Below, in pieces: positions 9,051 to 17,373 of a stretch of 51,694 nt of DNA. How positions within the stretch are numbered: position 1 is the first letter of the stretch; every line of letters begins with the position of its first letter. The stretch lies in assembly GCF_000723405.1 (NCBI RefSeq), contig NZ_CCAE010000036.1, positions 1 to 51,694 on the forward strand, given 5' to 3'. A program made the translations under genes and the position numbers. This stretch comes from Hydrogenophaga intermedia (GTDB lineage Bacteria; Pseudomonadota; Gammaproteobacteria; Burkholderiales; Burkholderiaceae_C). The notes beneath the pieces were generated by a model that did not search any database, was not told the origin of the DNA, and was given only the letters and a program-made list of their open reading frames with translations.

Positions 9051-10831
9051 GCCGGCCCGGGGCCGGTGGGCGTGGGGCTGCCGTCGATGAAGCGCAGCAG
9101 GCGCTCAGGGTCCACGGGCTTGTGCAGGCCCGTCACGCCTGCGGCGCAAATGGACGCGAGCGCCTCGGGTCCGGTGTCTCCCGTGACGACGGCCAGGCGG
9201 ATCCGTGGGCCGAGCCGCTCGCGCAGGCACTCCGCGACCTGCAGGCCGTGCTCGTTGCTGGCCAGGTGCAGGTCGATCAGGGCGAGTTCGGGCACCGCGC
9301 CGGCGTCGAGGTGGGTCAGCACCTCGTCCAGGGTACCCGCCAGCAGCGGCTCGTGGCCCCAGCCGCGCAGCAGGTAGGACATGGCGGCAAGGATCTGCTC
9401 GTCGTTGTCCACCACCAGCACGCGGCGGCCTGGCCGGTGTCGAGCCGTCCCGGCCGGGCCACAGGCGTCCTGCGACGCGCCGGGATGGGCCAGCGGCAGC
9501 TCGATCGCGAACACCGATCCCCGGCCCGGACGCGAGCGCACGCGCAGCGGGCTGCCCAGCAGATCGGCCGAGCGCTTGACGATGGCCAGGCCCAGGCCGA
9601 AGCCGCGCGACTGACTGGCGTCGCGCTGGCCGCCTTCGGCCTGGAAGAATTCGTCGGTGATGCGCGGCAGGTCTTCGGCCGAAATGCCGATGCCACTGTC
9701 CCAGACCTCCAGCCGCACGCGATCGCCGCGGCGGCGCGCGGCCAGCAACACGCCGCCGCGCTCGGTGTAGCGCACCGCGTTGCTCGCCAGGTTGCTGAGG
9801 ATGGTGTGCAGGATGGCGGGGTCGGTCTGCACCATCAGCGCGGCGTGGTCGCGCACGCGCAGCTTCAGGCCTTTGGCCAAGGCCTGCTGCGCCACCTCGT
9901 CGGACACCTTGTGCAGCAGCGCGTGCAGGCTCACCGGCTGCGGGCTGGGTTGCAGCGCCCCGGCGTCCAGCCGAGAGATGTCCAGCAGGCGGTTGAGCAA
10001 CTGGGCCATGGTGTCCAGGGCGGCCTGCAGGCGCTCGGCGATGTTGCCCACCACGCGCGGGTTCATCGTGGCCTGGGTGGCGAGCGCCTTGAGCGCCGGC
10101 ACGAACAGGCTCATGGCGTGGATGGGCTGGCGCAGGTCGTGACTGGCCGTGGCGAGAAAGCGCGTTTTGGCCAGACTGGCCGTGGCCGCGCGCTCGTTCT
10201 CCATCGTGAGCCGCGCCACCAGCGACTCGTTCTCGAAGCGCAGCCGCAGGGCGTCTTCGATCGCGCGGGCGATGCGCAGCGCGAACAGCTCGGTCATGAG
10301 GAGGTAAACCAGTGTGAGTGCGCCCAGCGTGATCAGTGAGCCCTGCCCCGACCACAGGCAGCGCGCAGCAAACGGCAGGACGCAGGGCAGCGCGAAGGCC
10401 AGGTGGGCGGGAAAGAACGGCCCCAGCGACTGCGTGGCACTCGACAGGATGGACATGAGCACGATGGCCACGATGGCCAGCATGAGCGGTGCATCGGGCG
10501 TGAAGAACAGCCAGGCCAGCGCGCCCCAGCACAGGCCTGCGACCGCGGAGGCGAGCACGAACGCGGGGGCCCAGCGCTCCGGTGTCTTGCTGGCCGCGCG
10601 GCGGAACCGGCGCAGCAAGCCCAGGCGCGCCGCGCACAGCAGCACCATGGCCACCAGCCAGCCGGCCACCGGCCAGGGCGCCTGCCCATGGGCCCACAGC
10701 AGCGCGCCCGTGCCCGTGGCCAGGATAAGCGTGCCCACGATCAACGCGGGCACGTTGTTCGCGAGCAGCCGAACCTGTTCGCCGCGCAAACGCTCGGCCG
10801 GCGCAAGGGAATGTTCCATCCGCACAAGCAT
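9047..10831 (-). CDS. Hybrid sensor histidine kinase with C-terminal receiver domain
   Basis: Membrane histidine kinase. The N-terminal ~190 residues form several hydrophobic helices with no periplasmic loop large enough for a typical sensor domain. A short coiled segment leads to the HisKA box ASHDLRQPIH (His231), the N-box SNLASNAVRYTERGG at 346-360, G-boxes WDSGIGI and FGLGLAIVK, and then a receiver domain (VLVVDNDEQ from 471, phospho-acceptor Asp520, GLHKPVDP near the end). No output domain or separate regulator is adjacent. ATGs at 10831 and 10819 are both possible. It is divergent from the MFS gene and coupled to the patatin downstream. Signal unknown. Confidence 0.85.
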   Translation of the reverse strand: MLVRMEHSLAPAERLRGEQVRLLANNVPALIVGTLILATGTGALLWAHGQAPWPVAGWLVAMVLLCAARLGLLRRFRRAASKTPERWAPAFVLASAVAGLCWGALAWLFFTPDAPLMLAIVAIVLMSILSSATQSLGPFFPAHLAFALPCVLPFAARCLWSGQGSLITLGALTLVYLLMTELFALRIARAIEDALRLRFENESLVARLTMENERAATASLAKTRFLATASHDLRQPIHAMSLFVPALKALATQATMNPRVVGNIAERLQAALDTMAQLLNRLLDISRLDAGALQPSPQPVSLHALLHKVSDEVAQQALAKGLKLRVRDHAALMVQTDPAILHTILSNLASNAVRYTERGGVLLAARRRGDRVRLEVWDSGIGISAEDLPRITDEFFQAEGGQRDASQSRGFGLGLAIVKRSADLLGSPLRVRSRPGRGSVFAIELPLAHPGASQDACGPAGTARHRPGRRVLVVDNDEQILAAMSYLLRGWGHEPLLAGTLDEVLTHLDAGAVPELALIDLHLASNEHGLQVAECLRERLGPRIRLAVVTGDTGPEALASICAAGVTGLHKPVDPERLLRFIDGSPTPTGPGPA

Positions 10832-10897
10832 AGGGGCGCCCCGGCGGGGGCAAGCGCGATCGGCGACACTCGGCCTCCCCGATTCGATCGCCGCTCC

Positions 10898-12127
10898 GTG
10901 ACCACTCCCATCACGTTCAGTCCCTCGCGCGAACGCTGGCTGCTGCTGACCGTGGCGGGCATCCAGTTCACCCACATCCTCGACTTCATGATCATGATGC
11001 CGCTGGGGCCGCAGTTCACGCGGCTCTTCGGCATCAGCGACGCGCAGTTCGGGCTGCTCGTCTCGGCCTACACCCTGTCGGCCGGTGCCTCGGGTCTGCT
11101 GGCGGCCACCTACGTCGACCGCTTCGACCGCCGCACCCTGCTGCTCTGGCTCTACGCCCTGTTCGCGCTCGCCACGCTGGCCTGCGGCCTGGCACCGGGC
11201 TATGGCTTCCTCATGGGCGCGCGCATCGCGGCGGGCGTCTTCGGTGGCGTGCTCTCGGCGCTGGCACAGACCATCGTGGCCGACGTCGTCCCGTTCGAAC
11301 GCCGTGGCCGTGCCATGGGCATCGTCATGTCGGCCTTCTCCTTCGCCACGGTGGCCGGCGTGCCGCTGGGCCTGTGGCTGGCCAGCGCGCTGGGGTGGCA
11401 CGCCACCTTCATCGGCATCGCGCTGCTCTGCGGGGTGTTCCTGGTGGGCGCCACGCTCACCCTGCCACCGCTGCGCGGGCACCTGCAGGCTGGTGCGCCC
11501 GCCATCTGGCGCGGCCTGGTCGAGGTGCTGGCCGAGCGCAACCACTGGCGCGCCTTCGCCATGTCGGCGCTCATGATGTTCACCGGCTTCACGGTGATTC
11601 CCTTCATCACCATCTACATGCAGGCCAACGTGGGCCTGGGCGACGCCGACATCCCGTTCCTGTATCTGGTGGGCGGGGCGGTCACGCTGCTCACGGCGCG
11701 CTGGGTCGGCCGTTTGACCGACCGGCACGGCAAGGTGCCCACCTTCAGCCGGCTGGCCCTGCTGGTGGTGCTTCCCATCATGGCCACCACCCTCATGCCG
11801 CCGATTCCACTATGGGCGGTGCTGATCGTGTCCACCAGCTTCTTCGCCATCATGTCGGGCCGCATGATCCCCGGCATGGCCATCATCACCTCGGCCGCCG
11901 AGCCACGCCTGCGTGGCACGTTCATGGTGCTCAACGCCGCGGTGCAGTCGGCGGCCATGGGACTGGCCTCCCTCGTCGGTGGCCTCATCATCGCGCGCGA
12001 CGCCGCCGGTCGGGTCGAGCACTACTGGGTGGCGGGCCTCATCGGCGTGGTGGCCAGCTTCGCCAGCATCGCCATGGCCCGGCGACTGCACCTGCACGGC
12101 GCACCCGGGCCGAGCCGTCAATCCTGA
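10898..12127 (+). CDS. MFS transporter (drug/sugar exporter type)
   Basis: Major facilitator with 12 predicted helices in 409 residues. I choose the GTG at 10898 (MTTPITFSP) because the open frame upstream runs antisense through the kinase gene. The first helix is preceded by RERWLLLTVAGIQFTHILDF, and the DHA1-type motif A region appears as ATYVDRFDRRTLLLW after helix 2. Second-half motif A is VGRLTDRHGKV. Related proteins are drug or arabinose efflux pumps, but the substrate is not evident. It lies only about 66 bp from the divergent kinase start, so both may share control. Confidence 0.82.
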   Translation: MTTPITFSPSRERWLLLTVAGIQFTHILDFMIMMPLGPQFTRLFGISDAQFGLLVSAYTLSAGASGLLAATYVDRFDRRTLLLWLYALFALATLACGLAPGYGFLMGARIAAGVFGGVLSALAQTIVADVVPFERRGRAMGIVMSAFSFATVAGVPLGLWLASALGWHATFIGIALLCGVFLVGATLTLPPLRGHLQAGAPAIWRGLVEVLAERNHWRAFAMSALMMFTGFTVIPFITIYMQANVGLGDADIPFLYLVGGAVTLLTARWVGRLTDRHGKVPTFSRLALLVVLPIMATTLMPPIPLWAVLIVSTSFFAIMSGRMIPGMAIITSAAEPRLRGTFMVLNAAVQSAAMGLASLVGGLIIARDAAGRVEHYWVAGLIGVVASFASIAMARRLHLHGAPGPSRQS

Positions 12128-12297
12128 GCGGGTGCGAGCGCACTTGTTGACGCTGGTCAGATCGTCACGATTTCTGACGCTTTCGGCTTGCGTGGGCCGG
12201 GCATCGTCGGCATAGTGGGTCGCAAGCCATCCCGTGGTCGCCGGATGGTTTTGCCACCGGCGGCCTGTGTCAACCCGGAGCAAATGGAGGCTCTCTC

Positions 12298-12627
12298 ATG
12301 AACCTGACGATCAACGGTCACGACCTCGAGGTCACCCCCGCGCTGCGCGGCTACGTCACCAGCAAGCTCGAACGTATTTCCCGGCATTTCGACCAGGTCG
12401 TCGACATCCGGGTGCTGTTGAAAGTGGACAACCTCAAGGAAAAAGACCTGCGACAACGCGCGGAATGCAACATCCACGTCAAGGGCCGCGACCTGTTCGC
12501 CGAGAGCGCCCATGCCGATCTGTACGCCGCCGTTGACGACCTCGCCGACAAGCTCGACCGCCAGGTGCTGCGTTACAAGACCAAGACGCAGGAGCACAAC
12601 CACGAAGCCGTGAAACGCCTGATGTGA
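12298..12627 (+). CDS. hpf: Ribosome hibernation-promoting factor (short HPF)
   Basis: Small ribosome-binding protein that inactivates 70S ribosomes in stationary phase. The start [20 protein letters not shown] and [10 protein letters not shown] are typical of the YfiA/HPF fold. At 109 residues it lacks the C-terminal dimerisation domain of long HPF. An RBS (GGAGG) precedes the ATG. In many proteobacteria it follows rpoN; here the upstream gene is an unrelated MFS and rpoN is absent from the window. A strong terminator closes the gene. The 170 bp upstream hold its leader and presumably its promoter, but no convincing -10/-35 pair was found. Confidence 0.93.
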   Translation: MNLTINGHDLEVTPALRGYVTSKLERISRHFDQVVDIRVLLKVDNLKEKDLRQRAECNIHVKGRDLFAESAHADLYAAVDDLADKLDRQVLRYKTKTQEHNHEAVKRLM

Positions 12628-12680
12628 AAACGGTCACAACCCGCGCCGTTCGTGGGTTTGCGACCGTGCTGCACTGCAAC

Positions 12681-12712
12681 AAGCCGCTTGAGTTGTCAAG
12701 CGGCTTTTTTGT
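12681..12712 (+). terminator. Rho-independent terminator after hpf
   Basis: An 11-bp perfect stem (AAGCCGCTTGA at 12681-12691 pairing with 12696-12706) has a 4-nt loop (GTTG) and is followed by a run of six Ts and more T-rich sequence. It separates hpf from ptsN and is the clearest intrinsic terminator in the window. Confidence 0.92.
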
Positions 12713-12744
12713 CTTTTTCATCTAGGCGTGGGAGATCAGAAGCG

Positions 12745-12750
12745 CATAAT
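12745..12750 (+). promoter_or_regulatory. Candidate -10 element for ptsN-hprK
   Basis: CATAAT lies 20 bp before the ptsN ATG and just downstream of the hpf terminator, where a new promoter is expected. No good -35 is visible at 16-18 bp, so this is only a suggestion. Confidence 0.3.
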
Positions 12751-12770
12751 TCGCGCCCGAAAGGGCCCCC

Positions 12771-13241
12771 ATGAACCGACTGTCTGCCATATTGCCCGCC
12801 GCGCAGGTGCTCGTCCGCGTTGACGCCACCAGCAAGAAGCGCGCCTTCGAGGAAGCGGGCCTGTTGTTCGAAACCCTGCACGGCCTCAATCGCGCCCTCA
12901 TCACCGACAGCCTGTTCGCGCGTGAGCGTCTGGGCTCCACCGGCCTGGGCCATGGCGTGGCCATTCCGCACGGTCGCATCAAAGGCCTGAAGCAGCCGCT
13001 GGCGGCGGTCTTCCAGCTCGACAGCGCCATCGGGTTCGACGCACCGGACGAGTTGCCCGTTCAGCTCATGATCTTCCTGCTGGTGCCCGAGGCGGCCACG
13101 CAGAAGCACCTGGAAATCCTGTCGGAAATCGCCGAGTTGCTCAGCGACAGCGCGTTGCGCGAGCGCATGAAGGGCTCGACGGACGCCGCCGCCCTGCACG
13201 GGCTGATTTCCAACTGGCAGTCGGCGCACGCCGCAGCCTGA
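12771..13241 (+). CDS. ptsN: Nitrogen-PTS EIIA component (PtsN)
   Basis: Phosphocarrier IIA-Ntr protein of the regulatory nitrogen phosphotransferase system, with roles in nitrogen, carbon and potassium signalling. The phosphorylatable His lies in the conserved stretch [17 protein letters not shown] (His67). The 156 residues make a single PTS EIIA type-2 domain. It is followed 13 bp later by hprK, whose product in other bacteria phosphorylates the HPr-type partner, so the pair is a regulatory unit. NPr/HPr and EI-Ntr are not in this window. Confidence 0.93.
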   Translation: MNRLSAILPAAQVLVRVDATSKKRAFEEAGLLFETLHGLNRALITDSLFARERLGSTGLGHGVAIPHGRIKGLKQPLAAVFQLDSAIGFDAPDELPVQLMIFLLVPEAATQKHLEILSEIAELLSDSALRERMKGSTDAAALHGLISNWQSAHAAA

Positions 13242-13254
13242 ACACCGTTTTCCA

Positions 13255-14205
13255 TTGAAACCCACCGTCGTCAGCGCCGACGTCCTCTTCGAGGACCACC
13301 GGGACACGCTGAAGTGGCAGTGGATTGCCGGCCTGGGCGCCTCCGAGCGCCGCTTCGACGAAGTGGCGATCCGCGCGGCGCGTTCGGGCGCCGACCTGGT
13401 CGGCTACCTCAACTACATCCACCCCTACCGCCTGCAGGTCATCGGCGAGCGTGAGGTCGCCTACCTCACCAGCCCCAGCGTCGAAGACAACAAGCGCCGC
13501 GTGGCGCGCATCGTGACGCTGGAGCCGCCGGTGCTGGTGGTGGCCGACGACAAACCTGCGCCCGACGAGTTGCTCGCCATGTGCGAGCGCGCCCAGATCC
13601 CGATGTTCGCGACCCACGAGTCCGCGGCCTTCGTGATCGACGTGCTGCGCGCCTACCTGTCGCGCCACTTCGCCGACCGCGCCACCATGCACGGCGTGTT
13701 CATGGACATCCTCGGCATGGGGGTGCTGATCACCGGCGAATCGGGCCTGGGCAAGAGCGAACTGGGGCTGGAACTCATCTCGCGCGGCCACGGCCTGGTG
13801 GCCGACGACGCGGTGGACCTGTACCGCATCAACCAGACCAGCGTGGAAGGCCGCTGCCCCGAGCTGCTGCAGAACCTGCTCGAGGTGCGCGGCATCGGCC
13901 TGCTCGACATCAAGGCCATCTTTGGCGAGACGGCGGTGCGCCGCAAGATGCGGCTGCAGCTCATCGTGCACCTGGTGCGCCGCGAGACCATGGAGCGCGA
14001 CTACGAGCGCATGCCCTACGAGCCGCTGTACCAGGATGTATTGGGTGTACCTGTTCGCAAGGCGGTGATCCAGGTGGTGGCGGGGCGCAACATCGCCGTG
14101 CTGGTCGAGGCCGCGGTGCGCAACACCATCCTGCAGCTGCGCGGTATCGACACCTATCAGGAATTCGTGCAGCGCCACCGCGCGGCGATGTCCCGCGACG
14201 AGTAA
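13255..14205 (+). CDS. hprK: HPr kinase/phosphorylase
   Basis: Bifunctional enzyme that phosphorylates, and by phosphorolysis dephosphorylates, a serine of HPr/NPr. The start appears to be TTG at 13255, 13 bp after ptsN; no ATG fits the conserved N-terminus. The catalytic domain shows MHGVFMDI (His146), Walker A GESGLGKS at 161-168, and the signature VRGIGLLDI near 210-218. At 316 residues it is full length. The betaproteobacterial ptsN-hprK pairing supports a regulatory rather than sugar-transport role. Confidence 0.93.
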   Translation: MKPTVVSADVLFEDHRDTLKWQWIAGLGASERRFDEVAIRAARSGADLVGYLNYIHPYRLQVIGEREVAYLTSPSVEDNKRRVARIVTLEPPVLVVADDKPAPDELLAMCERAQIPMFATHESAAFVIDVLRAYLSRHFADRATMHGVFMDILGMGVLITGESGLGKSELGLELISRGHGLVADDAVDLYRINQTSVEGRCPELLQNLLEVRGIGLLDIKAIFGETAVRRKMRLQLIVHLVRRETMERDYERMPYEPLYQDVLGVPVRKAVIQVVAGRNIAVLVEAAVRNTILQLRGIDTYQEFVQRHRAAMSRDE

Positions 14206-14300
14206 AAGGCCCCCACGCTCCGCCGCTGCGCGGGTCGCTGCCCCCCGAGGGGGCTGATCCGGCTTGGGGCGGCCCGGCGCCGGATCCGGCCGCGCGCGGC
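14206..14300. repeat. GC-rich intergenic hairpin repeat between convergent hprK and fur
   Basis: The 99-bp gap between the two stops holds two inverted repeats: GCCCCC/GGGGGC with a 3-nt loop (14240-14254) and GATCCGGC at 14256-14263 pairing with 14279-14286. The leading part (from CCCCCACGCTCCGCCGCTGC) resembles a dispersed repeat that I remember as common between genes in Comamonadaceae. It may serve as a bidirectional transcription stop; there is no T-tract. Copy number cannot be judged from one window. Confidence 0.6.
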
Positions 14301-14304
14301 TGCT

Positions 14305-14754
14305 TTACTTGAGGTGACCGCCCCTGCCGGGCACGCGATGCGGGCAGTCGCCCTTGGTGCAGTTGGCGTAGAGCGACAGCGCGTGTTCCTGCAGCGCGAA
14401 ACCGCGCGACTTGGCCACCATCTGCTGGCGTTTCTCGATCTCGGGGTCGAAGAACTCCTCGACGCGCCCGCAGTCCAGGCAGACCAGGTGGTCGTGGTGC
14501 TGGCCTTCGTTGAGTTCGTAGACGGCCTTGCCCGATTCGAAATTGCTGCGCGTGAGCAGACCGGCCTGTTCGAACTGCATCAGCACGCGGTAGACCGTGG
14601 CCAGGCCGATGTCGCTGCGCTCGTCGAGCAGCACGCGGAACACGTCCTCGGCGGTCATGTGGCGCTGCGTGGCATTCTGGAAGACCTCAAGGATCTTCAG
14701 GCGCGGCAGCGTGGCCTTCAGGCCGGTGCTCTTGAGGTCTTCGATGTTGGACAT
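14305..14754 (-). CDS. fur: Ferric uptake regulator Fur
   Basis: Iron-responsive repressor of siderophore and iron-uptake genes. The winged-helix N-domain includes the recognition region [20 protein letters not shown] (49-68). The metal-site signature [11 protein letters not shown] is at 86-96, with Cys92/Cys95 and a second Cys pair at 132/137 for structural zinc. The 149-residue length is typical. It is divergent from bamE, a conserved arrangement in betaproteobacteria. No clear 19-bp Fur box is seen in the shared promoter. Confidence 0.95.
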   Translation of the reverse strand: MSNIEDLKSTGLKATLPRLKILEVFQNATQRHMTAEDVFRVLLDERSDIGLATVYRVLMQFEQAGLLTRSNFESGKAVYELNEGQHHDHLVCLDCGRVEEFFDPEIEKRQQMVAKSRGFALQEHALSLYANCTKGDCPHRVPGRGGHLK

Positions 14755-14774
14755 GGTGCTGGCGTCGGGCTCAC

Positions 14775-14795
14775 TACAATGGCCGACCGATTATC
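14775..14795. promoter_or_regulatory. Back-to-back -10 elements for bamE and fur
   Basis: TACAAT at 14775-14780 reads toward bamE, and GATAAT (minus strand, 14795-14790) reads toward fur. Each lies at a plausible distance from its gene: about 73 bp to the bamE ATG and 35 bp to the fur ATG. Neither has a good -35, so the call rests on the -10s and position alone. Confidence 0.4.
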
Positions 14796-14853
14796 GTCCG
14801 CCTTGCGCCGGCCGCGCCAGCGCAAGGCCAGCAGGCCCATCCGGGTTTTCGCC

Positions 14854-15393
14854 ATGTTTCTCTTCAAGCTCCGAATCCCCCTCGCACCGGCGGTCCTGCT
14901 CGTCGCCGTGCTGGCGCTGGGCGGCTGCAGCACGGTGGCCAGCTGGGTCACGCCCTACAAGATCGACATCCTCCAAGGCAACGTGATCACCCGCGAGCAG
15001 GTCCAGGCGCTGCAGCCCGGCATGCCGCGCGAGCAGGTGCGCGACATCATGGGTTCGCCCCTGTTGGCCAGTGTGTTCCACGCCGACCGCTGGGACTACA
15101 TCTTCACTCTGCAGCGCCAGGGCCAGGAGCCGCAGAGCCGCCGCGTGTCGGTGTTCTTCAAGGACGGCGTGCTGGCCCGCCACGAGGCCGACGACCTGCC
15201 GAGCGAAGCCGAGTTCGTGGCCTCGCTCGACGCGCGCCGCGGCCAGACGGGCAAGGTGCCCCCGCTGGAGGCCACCGAAGAGCAGCTCAAGAACTTCGCC
15301 GAACGCAACAAGCCGCAGGCCCCGCCGCTGCCCGCCAGCGCCGCGCCCGCGCCGTCCACCACCCAATTCCCGCCCCTGGAGCCCGCGCGATGA
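14854..15393 (+). CDS. bamE: Outer membrane protein assembly factor BamE
   Basis: Outer-membrane lipoprotein of the BAM complex that folds beta-barrel proteins. I start at the ATG at 14854 ([10 protein letters not shown]), which gives a clean lipoprotein signal with lipobox ALGGC (Cys25); an in-frame ATG at 14779 would overlap the -10 element. The SmpA/OmlA domain follows, with [16 protein letters not shown] and [11 protein letters not shown]. The C-terminal ~50 residues are Pro/Ala-rich and low complexity. Total 179 residues. The stop overlaps the dapB start (ATGA), so the two are coupled. Confidence 0.92.
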   Translation: MFLFKLRIPLAPAVLLVAVLALGGCSTVASWVTPYKIDILQGNVITREQVQALQPGMPREQVRDIMGSPLLASVFHADRWDYIFTLQRQGQEPQSRRVSVFFKDGVLARHEADDLPSEAEFVASLDARRGQTGKVPPLEATEEQLKNFAERNKPQAPPLPASAAPAPSTTQFPPLEPAR

Positions 15394-16211
15394 GCCATGT
15401 TGGCACCGGTCCCCGCGTCTGCGTCGCGGGCGCCAGCGGTCGCATGGGGCGCATGCTCATCGAGGCCGTGCAGGCCAGCGGTGATTGCGTGCTCGGTGGC
15501 GCGCTCGACATCGCCGCCAGTCCCGCCATCGGCCAGGACGCTGGCGCCTACGCTGGCCAGTCCACCGGCGTCATCATTACTGCCGACCTTGCCGAAGGCC
15601 TCAAGAGCAGCGACTGCCTGATCGACTTCACGCGCCCCGAGGGCACCATGGCCCACCTGCGCGCCTGCGTCGAGCACGGCGTGCAACTCGTCATCGGCAC
15701 CACCGGCTTTTCCGATGAGCAGAAGGCCGAGATCGCCGAGGCCGCGAAGCGCATCGCCATCGTCATGGCGCCCAACATGAGCGTGGGCGTCAACGTCACG
15801 CTCAAGCTGCTGGAGATGGCGGCCAAGGCCCTGTCCACCGGTTACGACATCGAGATCATCGAGGCCCACCACCGCCACAAGGTGGACGCGCCCAGCGGCA
15901 CCGCGCTCAGGATGGGTGAGGTCATCGCCGGCGCGCTGGGCCGCGACCTGAAGGACTGCGCGGTCTACGCGCGCGAAGGCGTCACCGGCGAGCGCGACCC
16001 GTCCAGCATCGGCTTCGCCACCATCCGCGGCGGCGACATCGTGGGCGACCACACCGTGCTGTTCGCCGGCACGGGCGAGCGCATCGAGATCACGCACAAG
16101 TCCGCCAGCCGCAGCACCTACGCGCAAGGCAGCCTGCGCGCGGTGCGCTTCCTCGCGGGCCGTCGCAACGGCCTGTTCGACATGTTCGACGTGCTGGGGC
16201 TGCGCACCTAG
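15390..16211 (+). CDS. dapB: 4-hydroxy-tetrahydrodipicolinate reductase
   Basis: NAD(P)H-dependent step of the lysine/diaminopimelate pathway, needed for peptidoglycan. The N-terminal nucleotide-binding GASGRMGRM (14-22) and the catalytic segment [15 protein letters not shown] with His160 and Lys164 match E. coli DapB almost position for position. At 273 residues it is full length. It sits in a fur/bamE-dapB arrangement typical of betaproteobacteria and is followed 1 bp later by an ExbB/TolQ-like gene. Confidence 0.96.
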   Translation: MSHVGTGPRVCVAGASGRMGRMLIEAVQASGDCVLGGALDIAASPAIGQDAGAYAGQSTGVIITADLAEGLKSSDCLIDFTRPEGTMAHLRACVEHGVQLVIGTTGFSDEQKAEIAEAAKRIAIVMAPNMSVGVNVTLKLLEMAAKALSTGYDIEIIEAHHRHKVDAPSGTALRMGEVIAGALGRDLKDCAVYAREGVTGERDPSSIGFATIRGGDIVGDHTVLFAGTGERIEITHKSASRSTYAQGSLRAVRFLAGRRNGLFDMFDVLGLRT

Positions 16212-16212
16212 C

Positions 16213-16863
16213 ATGTGGCAGGTGTTCCTCCAGGCCGACCCCTTCGGCCAGGCCATCGGAACCCTGCTGCTCACCATGTCCGTCGCCACCTGGGTGGTGA
16301 TGATTTGGAAATATTGGCTGCTGCGCCGTGGCGCCCTGGCGCTGCCGCGCGCCACGGCGGCTTTCTGGCTCGCCCCGGACATCGACGAGGCCGAGCGCCG
16401 CCTGGCCCAGGCCGACACCGCCGCGCTCGCGCTGCCGCTGTTGCAGGCCGCGCGATCGCTCGACGCGGTGGACACCGCCAGCCTCGCGCGCCAGGGTGAG
16501 CGGGCGGCGCAGGTCACGCGCTTGCTGCGCGGTGCGCTGGATGGCCGCCGCGCGCACCTGCAGTTCGGCCAGACCCTGCTCGCCAGCGTGGCCGCCACCG
16601 CGCCCTTCGTGGGCCTGCTGGGCACGGTCTGGGGCGTGCACCACGCGCTGGCCGCGGTGGGCTTCGGCGATGGCTTCCAGATCGAGCGCGTGGCCGGCCC
16701 GGTGGGCGAGGCCCTGGTCATGACGGCCGCCGGCCTGGCCGTGGCCATTCCCGCCGTGCTGGGCCACAACGCGCTCGGCAGGCACATCGCGCGCCTGGAG
16801 GCCGAGCTCGAAGGCTTTGCGCACGACCTGCGCGAGTGGTTCGCGGCGGGGGCACATCCATGA
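16213..16863 (+). CDS. MotA/TolQ/ExbB proton-channel family protein
   Basis: Inner-membrane energiser subunit with three membrane helices (about 15-35, 115-140 and 165-190). The hallmark region VAATAPFVGLLGTVWGVHHAL and the later GEALVMTAAGLAVAIPAVLGHN fit ExbB/TolQ. The 216 residues pair with the ExbD/TolR-like gene that overlaps it by 4 bp. No tonB, tolA or pal is adjacent, so whether it drives TonB-dependent import or the Tol system cannot be decided; proximity to fur slightly favours ExbB. Confidence 0.85.
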   Translation: MWQVFLQADPFGQAIGTLLLTMSVATWVVMIWKYWLLRRGALALPRATAAFWLAPDIDEAERRLAQADTAALALPLLQAARSLDAVDTASLARQGERAAQVTRLLRGALDGRRAHLQFGQTLLASVAATAPFVGLLGTVWGVHHALAAVGFGDGFQIERVAGPVGEALVMTAAGLAVAIPAVLGHNALGRHIARLEAELEGFAHDLREWFAAGAHP

Positions 16864-17288
16864 GCTTCGGCCGCCTGCCTGCCGCGCAGCCAGCACGCGC
16901 CATCGGCGACATCAACGTCACGCCCCTGGTCGACGTGGTGCTGGTGTTACTGGTCATCTTCATCGTGGCCGCGCCGCTGATGGCCCGGCAGATGGCGCTG
17001 GAGCTGCCGCCGGCGAAGGCTGCCACGCCCGCGCCCACCGCGTCGCCCGTGGTCACGCTCGAGTTCGACGCCCGATCGGGCCTGCGCTGGAACGGCGAGC
17101 CCCTGCCCGAGGCGGCGCTGCCCGATCGCCTGCGCGAGGCCGCGCAACGCGACCCGGCGACCGAGCTGCAACTGCGCGCCGACGCATCCGCGCCCTACGG
17201 CCGGGTGCTCGCGCTCATCGGCGCCGCGCAGGCCGCGGGGCTGCGGCGCGTCGGTTTCACGGCCCGCCAGCCCGCTTCCCCGCGCTGA
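16860..17288 (+). CDS. ExbD/TolR-family biopolymer transport protein
   Basis: Partner of the preceding channel protein. I use the ATG at 16860, overlapping the upstream stop (ATGA), giving 142 residues. The single N-terminal membrane helix carries the conserved proton-path Asp in [15 protein letters not shown] (Asp25), followed by a periplasmic domain ending in [20 protein letters not shown], typical of ExbD. It is the last gene before the leuS promoter. Confidence 0.85.
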   Translation: MSFGRLPAAQPARAIGDINVTPLVDVVLVLLVIFIVAAPLMARQMALELPPAKAATPAPTASPVVTLEFDARSGLRWNGEPLPEAALPDRLREAAQRDPATELQLRADASAPYGRVLALIGAAQAAGLRRVGFTARQPASPR

Positions 17289-17312
17289 CGGCGCGCCGCC
17301 GGGGCCCCGGCC

Positions 17313-17318
17313 TAAAAT
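17313..17318 (+). promoter_or_regulatory. Candidate -10 element for leuS-lptE-holA
   Basis: TAAAAT stands out as the only AT-rich hexamer in the 85-bp gap before leuS, 55 bp upstream of its ATG, just after a GC-rich inverted sequence (GGGGCCCC). No good -35 is present. Likely the start of the leuS operon. Confidence 0.5.
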
Positions 17319-17373
17319 CCCCGCTCCCACGGGCGCGCCACGCCCGTCCGGCCCCCTGGTCTTCCCCGTCCCC

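Noticed and set aside
10403..10897. N-terminal extension of the MFS frame
   Set aside because: It is antisense to the histidine kinase and Gln/Arg/His-rich; the MFS protein starts at the GTG at 10898.
12128..12297. Sigma-54 promoter before hpf
   Set aside because: No TGGCAC-N5-TTGC-like pair could be located in the gap.
14779..14853. Upstream ATG as the start of bamE
   Set aside because: It would place the start on a likely -10 element and put 25 charged residues before the lipoprotein signal; the ATG at 14854 gives a clean signal.
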